Shown piece after piece: positions 30,083 through 38,494 of a stretch of DNA of 64,000 bases. The notes beneath the pieces are model-generated. The model was not told where the DNA came from. It searched no databases and saw only the letters and a list, made by a program, of their open reading frames with translations. The stretch comes from a virus. The position numbers and the translations under genes are program-made. Position 1 is the stretch's first letter. Every line of letters starts with the position of its first letter. The stretch lies in IMG/VR virus record IMGVR_UViG_3300031539_010038, positions 1 through 64,000 of that record; one strand, given 5' to 3'.

Positions 30083-30257
30083 TTACTTAGTAAAATTAAC
30101 GAAAGAAGAGTTGGAATATAACTTATCTCTGCTTAGCTCGCAGAAAAGCAAGCTATCAAGTGAATCAGATAGATTGACATCTTTGATTATAGGAATAAAG
30201 GAAGAGCTGCTTCGTCGTAAGCAGCAGGACGTTGAGTTTATTTCGTACGATGACTAA
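30069..30257 (+). CDS. Short coiled-coil protein, 62 aa
   Basis: This protein is of unknown function. Almost the whole length is one helix with heptad-like Leu spacing (EELEYNLSLLSSQKSKL). It overlaps both neighbours, so it is coupled to the coiled-coil protein before and the HU-like protein after. Confidence 0.6.
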   Translation: MEKADYLVKLTKEELEYNLSLLSSQKSKLSSESDRLTSLIIGIKEELLRRKQQDVEFISYDD

Positions 30258-30558
30258 AACTCAAATCATAGATAAAATCTATGAAAAATATGAGGGTACT
30301 GTATCAAAATGTTTGATATCCGATGTGATAGATTCATTTTGCATTCGGTTATCCACAAAGATCACCGAAGAGCAATCGGTATCTATTCATAATTTTGGAA
30401 CCTTTGCATTGCAGAGTCGTTCTGAATGGGTAAGGTATAACCCGAATTCGAGAGAGCGAGAATCGGTTCCTGCTAAGGAAACGATCAAGTTCATACCTCA
30501 TTTTAACTTTCAACAGCTAAGAAAGCAAGTAAAGAGGAAAGAATGGCAGAAGAAGTAG
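30250..30558 (+). CDS. HU/IHF-like DNA-binding protein
   Basis: This 102-residue protein has the full HU plan: helix 1 (MTKTQIIDKIYEKY), helix 2, the strand turn SVSIHNFGTF and an arm with N-P-N-S-R-E then VPAKETIKFIPHF. It should bend DNA as a dimer. With the copy at 28496 the phage may build its own nucleoid or displace host HU. The ATG at 30250 overlaps the previous stop. Confidence 0.88.
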   Translation: MTKTQIIDKIYEKYEGTVSKCLISDVIDSFCIRLSTKITEEQSVSIHNFGTFALQSRSEWVRYNPNSRERESVPAKETIKFIPHFNFQQLRKQVKRKEWQKK

Positions 30559-31049
30559 CAGAGAAACGTGGAAGAGGACGGCCAGCGGGATATAGTCCAG
30601 GCAAAAGATCTACAGTATGGGGCTGTGCGGCTATAAAAGAAGGGAAAATTATACTAGAAAGGATAACTCCTCCCGATAATACACCAGCGGATTTAAGAGC
30701 CAGTTTTACAATAGCTGATGCTGAAAAGATATTTATGGATCAGCATGGTGTTAAGCCAGAAATCATAGGCCCTTTTCATGATAAAAAGGGAGGGCAGAAG
30801 GCAGAATCCTCTAAAAAGAAAACAATCTCTGTGAATCTTGCAGAGCTAAGCATCTCGGACGAAAAATATCAAGCAATATATCAAAATTGGAAAGGTGTTG
30901 CTCATCTAACAAAGGAAGATAACCAGTGTGTTTTCTTTATTGGCCAATTTCCAATAGATAAAAATGAGAAGGGCTCCCCTCCAATGAAGCTTTTAAATAT
31001 TTCTGATGTAAAGAAAGTGGAAAAAGTTTTAGAAAATACTATTTCCTAA
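30543..31049 (+). CDS. AT-hook protein
   Basis: Residues 8-16 read KRGRGRPAG, a classic AT-hook that enters the minor groove of AT-rich DNA. A YSPGKRS basic turn follows, then about 140 residues of unknown fold, with a Lys-rich linker. It fits an AT-rich genome and the HU-like neighbours, suggesting chromatin-like packing or gene control. It overlaps the HU-like gene by 16 bases. Confidence 0.75.
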   Translation: MAEEVAEKRGRGRPAGYSPGKRSTVWGCAAIKEGKIILERITPPDNTPADLRASFTIADAEKIFMDQHGVKPEIIGPFHDKKGGQKAESSKKKTISVNLAELSISDEKYQAIYQNWKGVAHLTKEDNQCVFFIGQFPIDKNEKGSPPMKLLNISDVKKVEKVLENTIS

Positions 31050-31064
31050 ACATCTAAAGGTGAT

Positions 31065-31101
31065 TGAAGGATCTAGGAAGAATAAAATCCTGGATCCTTC
31101 A
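31065..31101 (+). other. Hairpin before the DksA-like gene
   Basis: TGAAGGATCTAGGA (31065-31078) pairs with TCCTGGATCCTTCA (31088-31101), 14 positions with one mismatch. No T-run follows, so it is probably an mRNA-processing or stability element, or a leader structure 14 bases before the next ATG. Confidence 0.55.
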
Positions 31102-31115
31102 TATTAGGACAACAT

Positions 31116-31496
31116 ATGAAGAAACTAACGAAAACTAAATTAAAAAAGTTCAAAACGTTCTTTGTGAACAAAAGAGAGCGTCTACTTATCTCTTATATGC
31201 AAAAAGTAAATGACTCCATTACAATGGGGTTTCAAGCCTTTGGTGACGAAATTGACCTTGTTCAAATTCGACAATTAAAGGAAATTACAGATCGTCTCTC
31301 TAGTAGAGATAGAGATGGTCTACATAAGATTGATTACGCAATTAAGCGTATAGCCGATGGCTCATTTGGTATTTGTGAAGAATGCGAGGAACCAATTCCA
31401 GAGAAACGATTGGAAGCTATTCCAGACTGCTCATTCTGTATTCAATGCGCTGAGCAAATCGAATTTGATTCAAAACAATATAGACAGATACCCTAA
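31116..31496 (+). CDS. DksA/TraR-type zinc-finger protein
   Basis: The C-terminal part (about residues 65-115) reads AIKRIADGSFGICEECEEPI, then RLEAIPDCSFCIQCAE: the four-Cys zinc finger of the DksA/TraR family. DksA binds RNA polymerase through its secondary channel with a coiled coil that carries acidic tip residues; the N-terminal 65 residues are helical and could form that coil. A phage copy may retune host transcription, as TraR does. Confidence 0.88.
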   Translation: MKKLTKTKLKKFKTFFVNKRERLLISYMQKVNDSITMGFQAFGDEIDLVQIRQLKEITDRLSSRDRDGLHKIDYAIKRIADGSFGICEECEEPIPEKRLEAIPDCSFCIQCAEQIEFDSKQYRQIP

Positions 31497-31500
31497 GTTA

Positions 31501-31528
31501 TTGAAATAATTGAGGTTTTTGCTATTAT
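31501..31528 (+). promoter_or_regulatory. Possible sigma70-type promoter for clpP
   Basis: TTGAAA (31501-31506), 16 bases, TATTAT (31523-31528), with GC before the -10 as in the other promoters. It would start about 22 bases before the ClpP gene. Confidence 0.55.
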
Positions 31529-31556
31529 AATAAATATCTTATCATTTTAGGATATC

Positions 31557-32279
31557 TTGCCATTTAATAGGATGGTAGAAACAACAAAAATGCTTGGATG
31601 TGGACTCCTAGAGATGGAGCAAACAGCTTCGACTATCGGAGATATTTATTCAAAATCGGTGGAATCTCATTCCTTATTCATTAAGGATGAGATAGATTCC
31701 GAGAATGCTACTCATATAGCAGCAAGCATGATTTATTTATCTCAAAAGGATCCTTCAAAGGAAATAACTATTTATATAAACAGTATAGGAGGTACTATCT
31801 TCGGTGGCCTCCTGACTATTTATGATACAATGCAGGCTATCCAAGCTCCAATTAGAACATTCTGTATTGGGGAGGCTTATAGTAGTGCTGCCATCATAAT
31901 GGCCTCAGGCACTCCGGGGAGAAGATTTTTATTTCCTAATTCTAAAGTAATGATCCATGCTATTCAATTATCTGATGTCTCTGGAAGTTCTTCTGAACTT
32001 GAAAGAGAAATGAAGAGGATAAAGATAGAGAACAAAGCATTAATGGAAATAATAGCTAGGCACACCGGCCAACCATTAAACAAGGTTAAAAGAGATTGCA
32101 AAGAGGATTATTATTTAAATGCTGAGGAGGCTATTAAATATGGATTGGCTGATGAAATAGCATCTCCGATCAAGAAAATCCCCAATCTTAGCAAAATATC
32201 AAGAGCTATTAAAAAAAGCAACATAATACAGACCGTTCCTAATAGTTTATTGGTAAACAACTCCAAAAATGAGCAATAA
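31557..32279 (+). CDS. clpP: ClpP-like serine protease
   Basis: The ClpP fold is clear: INSIGG (75-79), GEAYSSAAI with catalytic Ser109, MIHA with His134, and an Asp near 184 in KEDYYLNAEEA. ClpP forms a barrel fed by an unfoldase. At 240 residues it has an N-terminal extension and an extra C-terminal tail. No Clp ATPase is in the window, so it may use host ClpX/ClpA or process phage proteins. Start is the TTG at 31557 after TTAGGA; an ATG at 31572 is the alternative. Confidence 0.9.
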   Translation: MPFNRMVETTKMLGCGLLEMEQTASTIGDIYSKSVESHSLFIKDEIDSENATHIAASMIYLSQKDPSKEITIYINSIGGTIFGGLLTIYDTMQAIQAPIRTFCIGEAYSSAAIIMASGTPGRRFLFPNSKVMIHAIQLSDVSGSSSELEREMKRIKIENKALMEIIARHTGQPLNKVKRDCKEDYYLNAEEAIKYGLADEIASPIKKIPNLSKISRAIKKSNIIQTVPNSLLVNNSKNEQ

Positions 32280-32293
32280 TATCATATATTGGC

Positions 32294-33643
32294 ATGACCG
32301 ATAAGATTGCGCGAAAATCGTCTGAAGATCCAACGCAAGAGGCCTTGCGTGCTAATAAAGATAGTTGGAACAGCGCTACTACTACTTTGATCGCTAAGTT
32401 AATTGCTTTCAAACGTGGCTTGAACGGCCGAGGCGAACCCAAGGCGGGAATCCCTCCCTCTAGTATCAAAGAGCCTCTACCGCCAGAATTAGGCCAGTAC
32501 TTGGCAGATCTGGCGCAGGACTATGTGAGCGTGGTGAATGGGGCTGAGAGTATAATCAAAGAGCAAGAGAGGTATAGTAATTCTCGTAGAAAGTCTGCTT
32601 CAGCGCCAGAGATTGTTTCTGTAGCCTCCTGGTGGGGAAGCCAACAATGGGCAAAGGTTCATCTCTTTACAAGATCCCAAGCCGAAAGAAAACTTCGTCT
32701 TAGTGTCCTTAGCTCAGCAAAAAAATTAGAAAAAGAATTTAGAAAATTAGAATACATATCAACCTCAAAAGGTCTAGAAGGGATTAATGATATATTGAGC
32801 GAAACCTTCATGCATTTAAAGGCTTCTCAAAAACCGTTATTTGAAACGTTAGAAACTTTAATTCTTAATATGGGTGGAGTAAAGACCAAGGAATTAGGAG
32901 AATCCACCTCAGCAAAAGATATAAAACCACAGCAGGGGCCAGACCGGCCTGCCCAAGCTGCTCCAGAATTAAATTCTGAGCCAATACTTGAAGAGGTAAG
33001 GGCTAATATTCAAAATATAGGAGCGTTGTCTAAAAATACAAATAATGCAGATATTAAGAAATTATACGAATCACTTGCTTCCCTGATTGCCCGCATAGAA
33101 ATTGCGGAACGAGATGAGGGTGAACAAAAAGATCCAGAGTATCAGAGTAATGAAGAAAATGCAAAAGCTATAGCCTTAACTTTATTTAAAGCATTGCAAA
33201 GTTATTACAATGCTTTAAATGCTTCATCATTTGATGATATAATGACGCTCGTGGATCTCAAAAAAGCAGGAGATCTATTTGTTTTATCAAAATTTAGTCA
33301 AAGCAAATTTAAGCGCTGGTGGTCCAGAAGGAAATTGAATATTAATTCATCCAATATAGACAAGATGTTTATTCAATTATCTGAAACCTTTTTGGAGGCC
33401 GAGTCGGCATTAAATAAAACGATGGATGTTGTAGAAGATCCGTCTTCCACGGTCGAATATGTTGTAGAAAGCTATAAAATATTATTAGAAAAAATATTAC
33501 AGATAATTCGTCAGTTATCAGAAGTAACCGAAGTGGGTTACATGGACATTAAATTAAAGCCAAGAATAAGAGAAAGCTCAATGAAGGCTTTGCTTAAATT
33601 GCAGGGTTATTTTGAAGAGAAAACAAAACTTCTTGGTTCTTAA
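32294..33643 (+). CDS. Large hypothetical helical protein, 449 aa
   Basis: This protein is of unknown function, mostly helical. Two similar halves may exist, since W-x-S/R-x-x-W-A/K-like segments recur near residues 113-120 and 337-343 (SWWGSQQWAK; KRWWSRRKL), each followed by a helix. A Pro/Gln-rich linker lies near 210-225. It could be structural. Its end overlaps the next ORF in another frame. Confidence 0.65.
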   Translation: MTDKIARKSSEDPTQEALRANKDSWNSATTTLIAKLIAFKRGLNGRGEPKAGIPPSSIKEPLPPELGQYLADLAQDYVSVVNGAESIIKEQERYSNSRRKSASAPEIVSVASWWGSQQWAKVHLFTRSQAERKLRLSVLSSAKKLEKEFRKLEYISTSKGLEGINDILSETFMHLKASQKPLFETLETLILNMGGVKTKELGESTSAKDIKPQQGPDRPAQAAPELNSEPILEEVRANIQNIGALSKNTNNADIKKLYESLASLIARIEIAERDEGEQKDPEYQSNEENAKAIALTLFKALQSYYNALNASSFDDIMTLVDLKKAGDLFVLSKFSQSKFKRWWSRRKLNINSSNIDKMFIQLSETFLEAESALNKTMDVVEDPSSTVEYVVESYKILLEKILQIIRQLSEVTEVGYMDIKLKPRIRESSMKALLKLQGYFEEKTKLLGS

Positions 33644-34682
33644 TCAGATAAGGCTTCCCGTTGTTGTGGCCTTGTCTGAGGCAGAGCAGATTAGAGGATT
33701 GATGTATGTAAAAGCCAATCCTCCAGTAATGGTATTTCCTTATAATAAAGCAGAACCCAGGAAGTTCTGGATGAAAAATACATATTGCCCATTAGACATT
33801 GTATTTTGCAAGAATTCTGAAGTTATTGATATTTGTCATGGAATCCCCTTATCAAAAAAACTTATTGGGCCCAATGATCCGAGCGATCTTGTAGTAGAGT
33901 TCCCACGCGGCATGACCAAAGAGCTTGGAATATCTGTAGGTTCTATTCTAAGGATAGAATATCAGACAAAAACGTTAGCAAAACGTTGGGAAGATTACTT
34001 AAAGTTAGCAAGCGACGAGAAGGAAGATCCTGAAGAAGATATTGAATTAGATATACCTATACCTGATTTTGCGAAGGATTATCCAACTTGGGGGCCGGAC
34101 TCTGTTGAAAAACACACTAAAGACTTTATAAAATATCGAAAAAAAGATCTCAAGTCATACAAAAATCTGTCTGGTAAAGGGATAACGGCCTATCACGGTG
34201 GACGAGAGTTTGATGATGGATTTTCTTTGGACTTTGTTGGTTCAGGCGAAGGAATGGGTATTCTTGGTCCAGGCGTATATTTTATAACAAGTAAAAACAT
34301 TGCAAAAAAATATTGTAAATATGTAGACAGATCTGCCCTATATACTGTAAACATCAAGTCAGATGGATTGTATGAACCAGCTCAGGGCATTCCAAGAGAT
34401 CTTCATAATACTCTAAAAACAATAGTACAAGATTTAAATCTTCCTAAAACCACAGTAATGTCTTTAACGCATGGAAAAGAATATATTGGAAAGCTAAATG
34501 CGGCCTTTGGTCCACATAAGGCAAGACAAATATTAGTGAAGGCAGGAATAAAGGGAGCCTATGAAAAGATAGGCGACCATTATGAGATCAGTGTATTTGA
34601 TCCATCAATTGTTACAATTATTGATAAAGAAAGCTTTCAACCAAACGAACAAGTCGGCAAGGACGAAGATTCTGAGGTATGA
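33612..34682 (+). CDS. DUF192 domain fused to an ADP-ribosyltransferase-like domain
   Basis: Residues 12-118 match DUF192: RGLMYV, FWMKNTYCPLDIVF, DICHGIPL and VVEFPRG. Residues 190-335 match a mono-ADP-ribosyltransferase of the H-Y-E type: ITAYHGG (His195), GPGVYFITSKNIAKKY (Tyr223) and HYEISVFDPS (Glu325). Such enzymes move ADP-ribose from NAD to proteins, nucleic acids or RNA ends. The DUF192 part has no known activity. This fusion is unfamiliar to me. The TTG start overlaps the previous gene by 32 bases and is uncertain. Confidence 0.72.
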   Translation: MKRKQNFLVLNQIRLPVVVALSEAEQIRGLMYVKANPPVMVFPYNKAEPRKFWMKNTYCPLDIVFCKNSEVIDICHGIPLSKKLIGPNDPSDLVVEFPRGMTKELGISVGSILRIEYQTKTLAKRWEDYLKLASDEKEDPEEDIELDIPIPDFAKDYPTWGPDSVEKHTKDFIKYRKKDLKSYKNLSGKGITAYHGGREFDDGFSLDFVGSGEGMGILGPGVYFITSKNIAKKYCKYVDRSALYTVNIKSDGLYEPAQGIPRDLHNTLKTIVQDLNLPKTTVMSLTHGKEYIGKLNAAFGPHKARQILVKAGIKGAYEKIGDHYEISVFDPSIVTIIDKESFQPNEQVGKDEDSEV

Positions 34683-34870
34683 GCAAAAGATTACTTAATC
34701 TAAAGTATGTTAGATTAACAAATATTCATATTCAAGATGTGCCAAAGCACGTTCATTATCCAATGATGAGAAAAAGATTTTATCTTTGCTCGTCCTGCAA
34801 TGAATGGGTAGGCAATATTGGCTATTACTGTTATAAATGCTATAAGTCTGTATATTTTCCAAAACAATAA
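34679..34870 (+). CDS. Small zinc-ribbon protein
   Basis: This 63-residue basic protein has a C-terminal ribbon: CSSC and CYKC. It overlaps the ART fusion by ATGA, so it may be a partner. It starts MSKRLLNLKYVRL, loosely like the tiny-ORF template. Confidence 0.6.
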   Translation: MSKRLLNLKYVRLTNIHIQDVPKHVHYPMMRKRFYLCSSCNEWVGNIGYYCYKCYKSVYFPKQ

Positions 34871-34882
34871 AGTGATGAAAGA

Positions 34883-35746
34883 ATGAATGTACACTTTGAT
34901 TTAGAAACACAAGATCCAGATGATGTCCTGACTCTATGTGTATTGGCAACACATCCAAGAGTTAATCTAAGATCTGTCTCTGTCTTCCCTGGAGGAAAAG
35001 ACCAGATAGGCATTGTTCGAAATGTCCTAAATAGGCTTGACCGCTCTGATGTCAAGGTTGGCGCGGAAGAGGTTCCAGATCCGGATAAACCAAGAGTTAG
35101 CGGATTTCATTATAAATGGCTCGGAAAAGTTCCCAAGGCCGATCCCGATGATGGAGCGGTTAATGTAATTAAGGATACATTAAATAAATATCCTGATTGT
35201 CGTTTGCTTACAGGAGCTGCATTAAGAAATATTAAAAAAGCAGCAAATGGTCTAGATAAAATATTTACTCATTGGACATGTCAGGGAGGGTTCGCTGGAG
35301 ACAATGTAGTCCCAGAGGAAAGACGGCTTCCTAAGTTTAATGGAAAGATAATTTGCCCGACATATAACCTAAATGGGGATCCGAAAGCTGCGCTTCAGCT
35401 TCTTGAGGACAAAAGAATAACTCTTAAGCAAATGGTGTCCAAAAACATTTGCCATGGAGTCTTTTATGACAAGGAATTTCATGCATCTTTATCTCGCGGA
35501 AAGCATGCTGGATTAGATTTGCTAATAGATGCTATGGAGTTATATCTAGCGCGGCACAAGGACGGAAAGGCCTTGCATGATACGGTGGCGGCTGCTATAA
35601 TGATAGAGCCCGAATTGGCTAAGTGGGCCAAGGGAACTCCATATCGTGAGAAGGGCATGTGGGGATTTAATGAAGATAGCCAGGGGCAGGTTTTTATTAC
35701 CACTGGATTTAATAAAGAGAGTTTCTCTAAAGTTTTAGAAGAATGA
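34883..35746 (+). CDS. Nucleoside hydrolase family protein
   Basis: The N-terminus MNVHFDLETQDPDDVLTL matches the calcium-binding D-x-D-x-x-x-D-D start of inosine/uridine nucleoside hydrolases, with one extra residue. LLTGAALRN (106-114 region), an H-W-T-C-Q-G-G-F segment and a late LHDTVAA (His/Asp) match the family order. These enzymes split nucleosides into base and ribose. In a phage it might salvage bases or remove a nucleoside signal. It is 4 bases from the next gene's overlap. Confidence 0.8.
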   Translation: MNVHFDLETQDPDDVLTLCVLATHPRVNLRSVSVFPGGKDQIGIVRNVLNRLDRSDVKVGAEEVPDPDKPRVSGFHYKWLGKVPKADPDDGAVNVIKDTLNKYPDCRLLTGAALRNIKKAANGLDKIFTHWTCQGGFAGDNVVPEERRLPKFNGKIICPTYNLNGDPKAALQLLEDKRITLKQMVSKNICHGVFYDKEFHASLSRGKHAGLDLLIDAMELYLARHKDGKALHDTVAAAIMIEPELAKWAKGTPYREKGMWGFNEDSQGQVFITTGFNKESFSKVLEE

Positions 35747-36366
35747 TACTTGCTCTAAAATATCTGAAATTAATTTCAGATTTTGAACAAATTCAAATTG
35801 GATTTGATGCGCTTAATGCTAGCGCATTATGTCCAATGTTAGCTGGTGCGTTATCTTTATGCAGTGTTAATCTTAGAAATACGCAGCATAATTTTGCAGA
35901 CTTAATACCTCTGATAATTAAAGCAAATACTAATCAAAATCTGACAGAAATTAGAAAATGGATGATAACAGATTGGTATATCAGAAAGCATTTATTTGCT
36001 TGGGCTACTCTCGCAGGACTAGATGCTAACTATTTAAAATACAATTCTGAAATTACCTCATTAGAGGATGCCTTAGAATTAAAGTCAAAATTACAATCTT
36101 ATTGTGCTGAATATAAGCGTCTAATTTATACGGGTGAACTAAGAGATAGTTTAGATAGAATATACTCTTCATCTAAAGGGTCTTGTCCAAATATTGCATT
36201 TATTTTCGACGAACTCTATGGCATACATAGAACCGGGGAGGCCCTAGTAGCCAAAGCTATTGATGGTATACCATCATGTCTTATGAAAGCCCACACGGAA
36301 AACACTAATAAAAAATTACAGGACAGTCTTTTCTTATTATTTAAATGTATGTGTGCGTTAAAGTAA
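35743..36366 (+). CDS. Hypothetical helical protein, 207 aa
   Basis: This protein is of unknown function, Leu/Ala-rich and helical, with seven scattered Cys. It overlaps the nucleoside hydrolase by ATGA. No family was recognised. Confidence 0.65.
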   Translation: MILALKYLKLISDFEQIQIGFDALNASALCPMLAGALSLCSVNLRNTQHNFADLIPLIIKANTNQNLTEIRKWMITDWYIRKHLFAWATLAGLDANYLKYNSEITSLEDALELKSKLQSYCAEYKRLIYTGELRDSLDRIYSSSKGSCPNIAFIFDELYGIHRTGEALVAKAIDGIPSCLMKAHTENTNKKLQDSLFLLFKCMCALK

Positions 36367-36394
36367 AACCATGTGATTTAAATCAATTTGGTGC

Positions 36395-36423
36395 TTGACT
36401 TTTAGCATCATATCAGCTATCAT
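36395..36423 (+). promoter_or_regulatory. Sigma70-type promoter before the FtsK-like operon
   Basis: TTGACT (36395-36400), 17 bases, TATCAT (36418-36423). The predicted start near 36430 leaves a leader of about 9 bases with CAGGAG before the ATG at 36439. Confidence 0.85.
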
Positions 36424-36438
36424 AGCAACAGGAGCGTC

Positions 36439-36864
36439 ATGAGTAAACAAATCGCGAACGAATGGATCAATACGTTGATTCCAAAAGGAATAACGCGGTC
36501 TGCTGCTAAAACAGCAGCCCATCTATTCTTTAATAAATCGAAAAAGGTGCCTGTCAATCAGGCCATAGAAAATGTAAGATTTTGGGTATTTCAAATACCG
36601 AGAATTGAGTGCATTGCTAATTATGCGGTTTATTCTGGAGCAGAAGAAGAAACTTGTAAACAATTACAGGAGTTTAAGACAAGATTCCTATTATCCATAT
36701 TGGATATGACAGTGGATTCTCCAGAATCAGAAAAAGATGAAAAGTATGTAAACACTTACAAGGATTATAAGCAAGCCTTAGATTTGGTTAATAAAACCTT
36801 TCATCTGAGGTCGTCTTCTTTCATCGATGCTTTAAGTAAAATGCACATAAGTGTGGAGATATAA
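36439..36864 (+). CDS. Hypothetical helical protein before the FtsK-like motor
   Basis: This 141-residue helical protein has unknown function. It is the first gene after a strong promoter, and its stop overlaps the FtsK-like start by one base, so it may be a partner of the motor. Confidence 0.65.
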   Translation: MSKQIANEWINTLIPKGITRSAAKTAAHLFFNKSKKVPVNQAIENVRFWVFQIPRIECIANYAVYSGAEEETCKQLQEFKTRFLLSILDMTVDSPESEKDEKYVNTYKDYKQALDLVNKTFHLRSSSFIDALSKMHISVEI

Positions 36865-37907
36865 TGGATAAGATCAAAATGTCCTCAGAGAGCCGCATAG
36901 CACATCTTAATGAGGTTCTGGCCAGCCTCAAGATTCCAGCGGATTGTGTTGCATACAACAATAATAGGCATTTTAGTTATTATGATCTTGAATTAAAGCC
37001 CGGTTGTAGGGTAAAGAAGATTCATAATCTATCCTCAGAGATTGCATTGGCCGTTAAATCTAGAACGGAGCCAATTATTAAGACCATCCCAGAAAAGGGA
37101 ATTGTACGATTGCAAATGATCCATGACGAGCCAGAGACAATTCCGTTGTCAGAGATTATGGAAACACCACCAACCAAGGCTGGCTTACCATTTCTTTTTG
37201 GAATGACGGAGGAAGCGTCCTCTCTTTGGGTTAATATGGTAGATAATCCACATCTGTTGGTTGCAGGAGCCACCAATTCAGGCAAAAGCGTTACTTTGCA
37301 TACTATAATTAAAAATGCGCTAGATAAGTCTAATGTGGATATATATTTAGTGGATACTAAGAAGGTTGAATTTCAAGTTTATACTAATCCTAAAATTAGG
37401 AATAGAATTCACAAGGTGGCTAATAGCCAAACGTCTGCTATTGCAACTCTTTCATTTTTGTGTGACATGATGGAGCAGCGATATGAGACGATGGCTCAAC
37501 TTAACTACGTTAATATAGAACAATGTTCTACTCTTTTCAACAGAACTCTTGTTGTTATGGACGAAGTAGCCGATCTCATGGTCAATGACAAGCAAAAGGT
37601 ATTCGAGAATTACGTGGTTCGGTTGGCTCAGAAGGGACGCGCATGCGGCATATACCTAGTATTAGCCACTCAGAGGCCCAGTGTCAATGTCTTGACCGGA
37701 TTAATCAAAGCTAATTTCCCTGCTCGTATGGCCTGTCGTGTCGCAACAGGGATAGACTCCAAGGTAATCCTTGATCAAACCGGGGCTCAGAACCTGATAG
37801 GGAAGGGAGACGCTCTCTTTCTGTCTCCTGAGCAGGATCTCGTGCGGCTCCAGGTGGCGTTCACAAATCCAGAAGACACCGTAAAGGACTACCTGGCCCG
37901 TGTGTGA
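36864..37907 (+). CDS. FtsK/SpoIIIE-type DNA translocase motor
   Basis: The ATPase core matches FtsK: Walker A GATNSGKS (135-142), Walker B LVVMDEVADL (about 229), then LATQRPSVNVLTGLIKANFP and a final Q-N-L-I-G-K-G-D-A-L-F. It has no membrane domain and no gamma (DNA-sequence-reading) domain, so it is a bare motor of 347 residues with a small N-terminal part. It may pump phage DNA, strip proteins, or help segregation or packaging. The C-terminal third is GC-richer than the rest. Confidence 0.92.
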   Translation: MDKIKMSSESRIAHLNEVLASLKIPADCVAYNNNRHFSYYDLELKPGCRVKKIHNLSSEIALAVKSRTEPIIKTIPEKGIVRLQMIHDEPETIPLSEIMETPPTKAGLPFLFGMTEEASSLWVNMVDNPHLLVAGATNSGKSVTLHTIIKNALDKSNVDIYLVDTKKVEFQVYTNPKIRNRIHKVANSQTSAIATLSFLCDMMEQRYETMAQLNYVNIEQCSTLFNRTLVVMDEVADLMVNDKQKVFENYVVRLAQKGRACGIYLVLATQRPSVNVLTGLIKANFPARMACRVATGIDSKVILDQTGAQNLIGKGDALFLSPEQDLVRLQVAFTNPEDTVKDYLARV

Positions 37908-37913
37908 TTTCTT

Positions 37914-38168
37914 ATGAAAATTTACAATTTTCATAAGAAGTATTTATTAGTAATAATAGACAAAACTTCAGATAAAATACGGACAAAAGGTTGCCATTGT
38001 GAAATGTATGACAGAGCCTTTATAGAAAAATTGCTAGGAAGAATCTATGTAAACTCAAGCTGTTATATTTCTGATAATGATTGGTACTTCGACGCGGGTA
38101 CGTTCCAATACCATCATCATATGGATTTTGTGAACAGAATTCATAGAGCAAATAAAACTATCCCATAG
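37914..38168 (+). CDS. Tiny paralog family, M-K-[IL]-Y-N-x-H-K-K-Y type, copy 1
   Basis: This 84-residue protein is of unknown function. MKIYNFHKKYLLVIIDKT matches the next ORF (MKLYNLHKKYIDILVNKT) over 18 residues with conservative changes; the rest has diverged. It has three Cys and a His-rich stretch. Confidence 0.65.
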   Translation: MKIYNFHKKYLLVIIDKTSDKIRTKGCHCEMYDRAFIEKLLGRIYVNSSCYISDNDWYFDAGTFQYHHHMDFVNRIHRANKTIP

Positions 38169-38197
38169 AGGCGGGGAATCTAAGGGCCTAAAAAGAA

Positions 38198-38485
38198 ATG
38201 AAACTATACAATCTTCATAAGAAGTATATAGATATTCTTGTTAATAAAACAGATTTTTATTTTATGCCCCAGCATTTTTGCTTTTCAAGTTGGAAAAAAG
38301 AAGATGCCTGCCAAAAACAAATTAAGTTGATTTATATTTTTTATGGAAAAGTTAAAATGGTAAGCTGCTGCTTAGACGGAGGACCCACTAGGAAGTATCA
38401 GTGGCCAAGGGATTATGGTTATATTTCTGATATTATCAAAAATAGCAATAAATTATTAGAAAAAAAAAAGAAAAAAAGAGAATAA
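38198..38485 (+). CDS. Tiny paralog family, M-K-[IL]-Y-N-x-H-K-K-Y type, copy 2
   Basis: This 95-residue protein is of unknown function, a clear paralog of the preceding ORF in its first 18 residues. The end is a run of Lys. The shared start and divergent body repeat the pattern of the first array. Confidence 0.65.
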   Translation: MKLYNLHKKYIDILVNKTDFYFMPQHFCFSSWKKEDACQKQIKLIYIFYGKVKMVSCCLDGGPTRKYQWPRDYGYISDIIKNSNKLLEKKKKKRE

Positions 38486-38494
38486 AAGAAAAGT

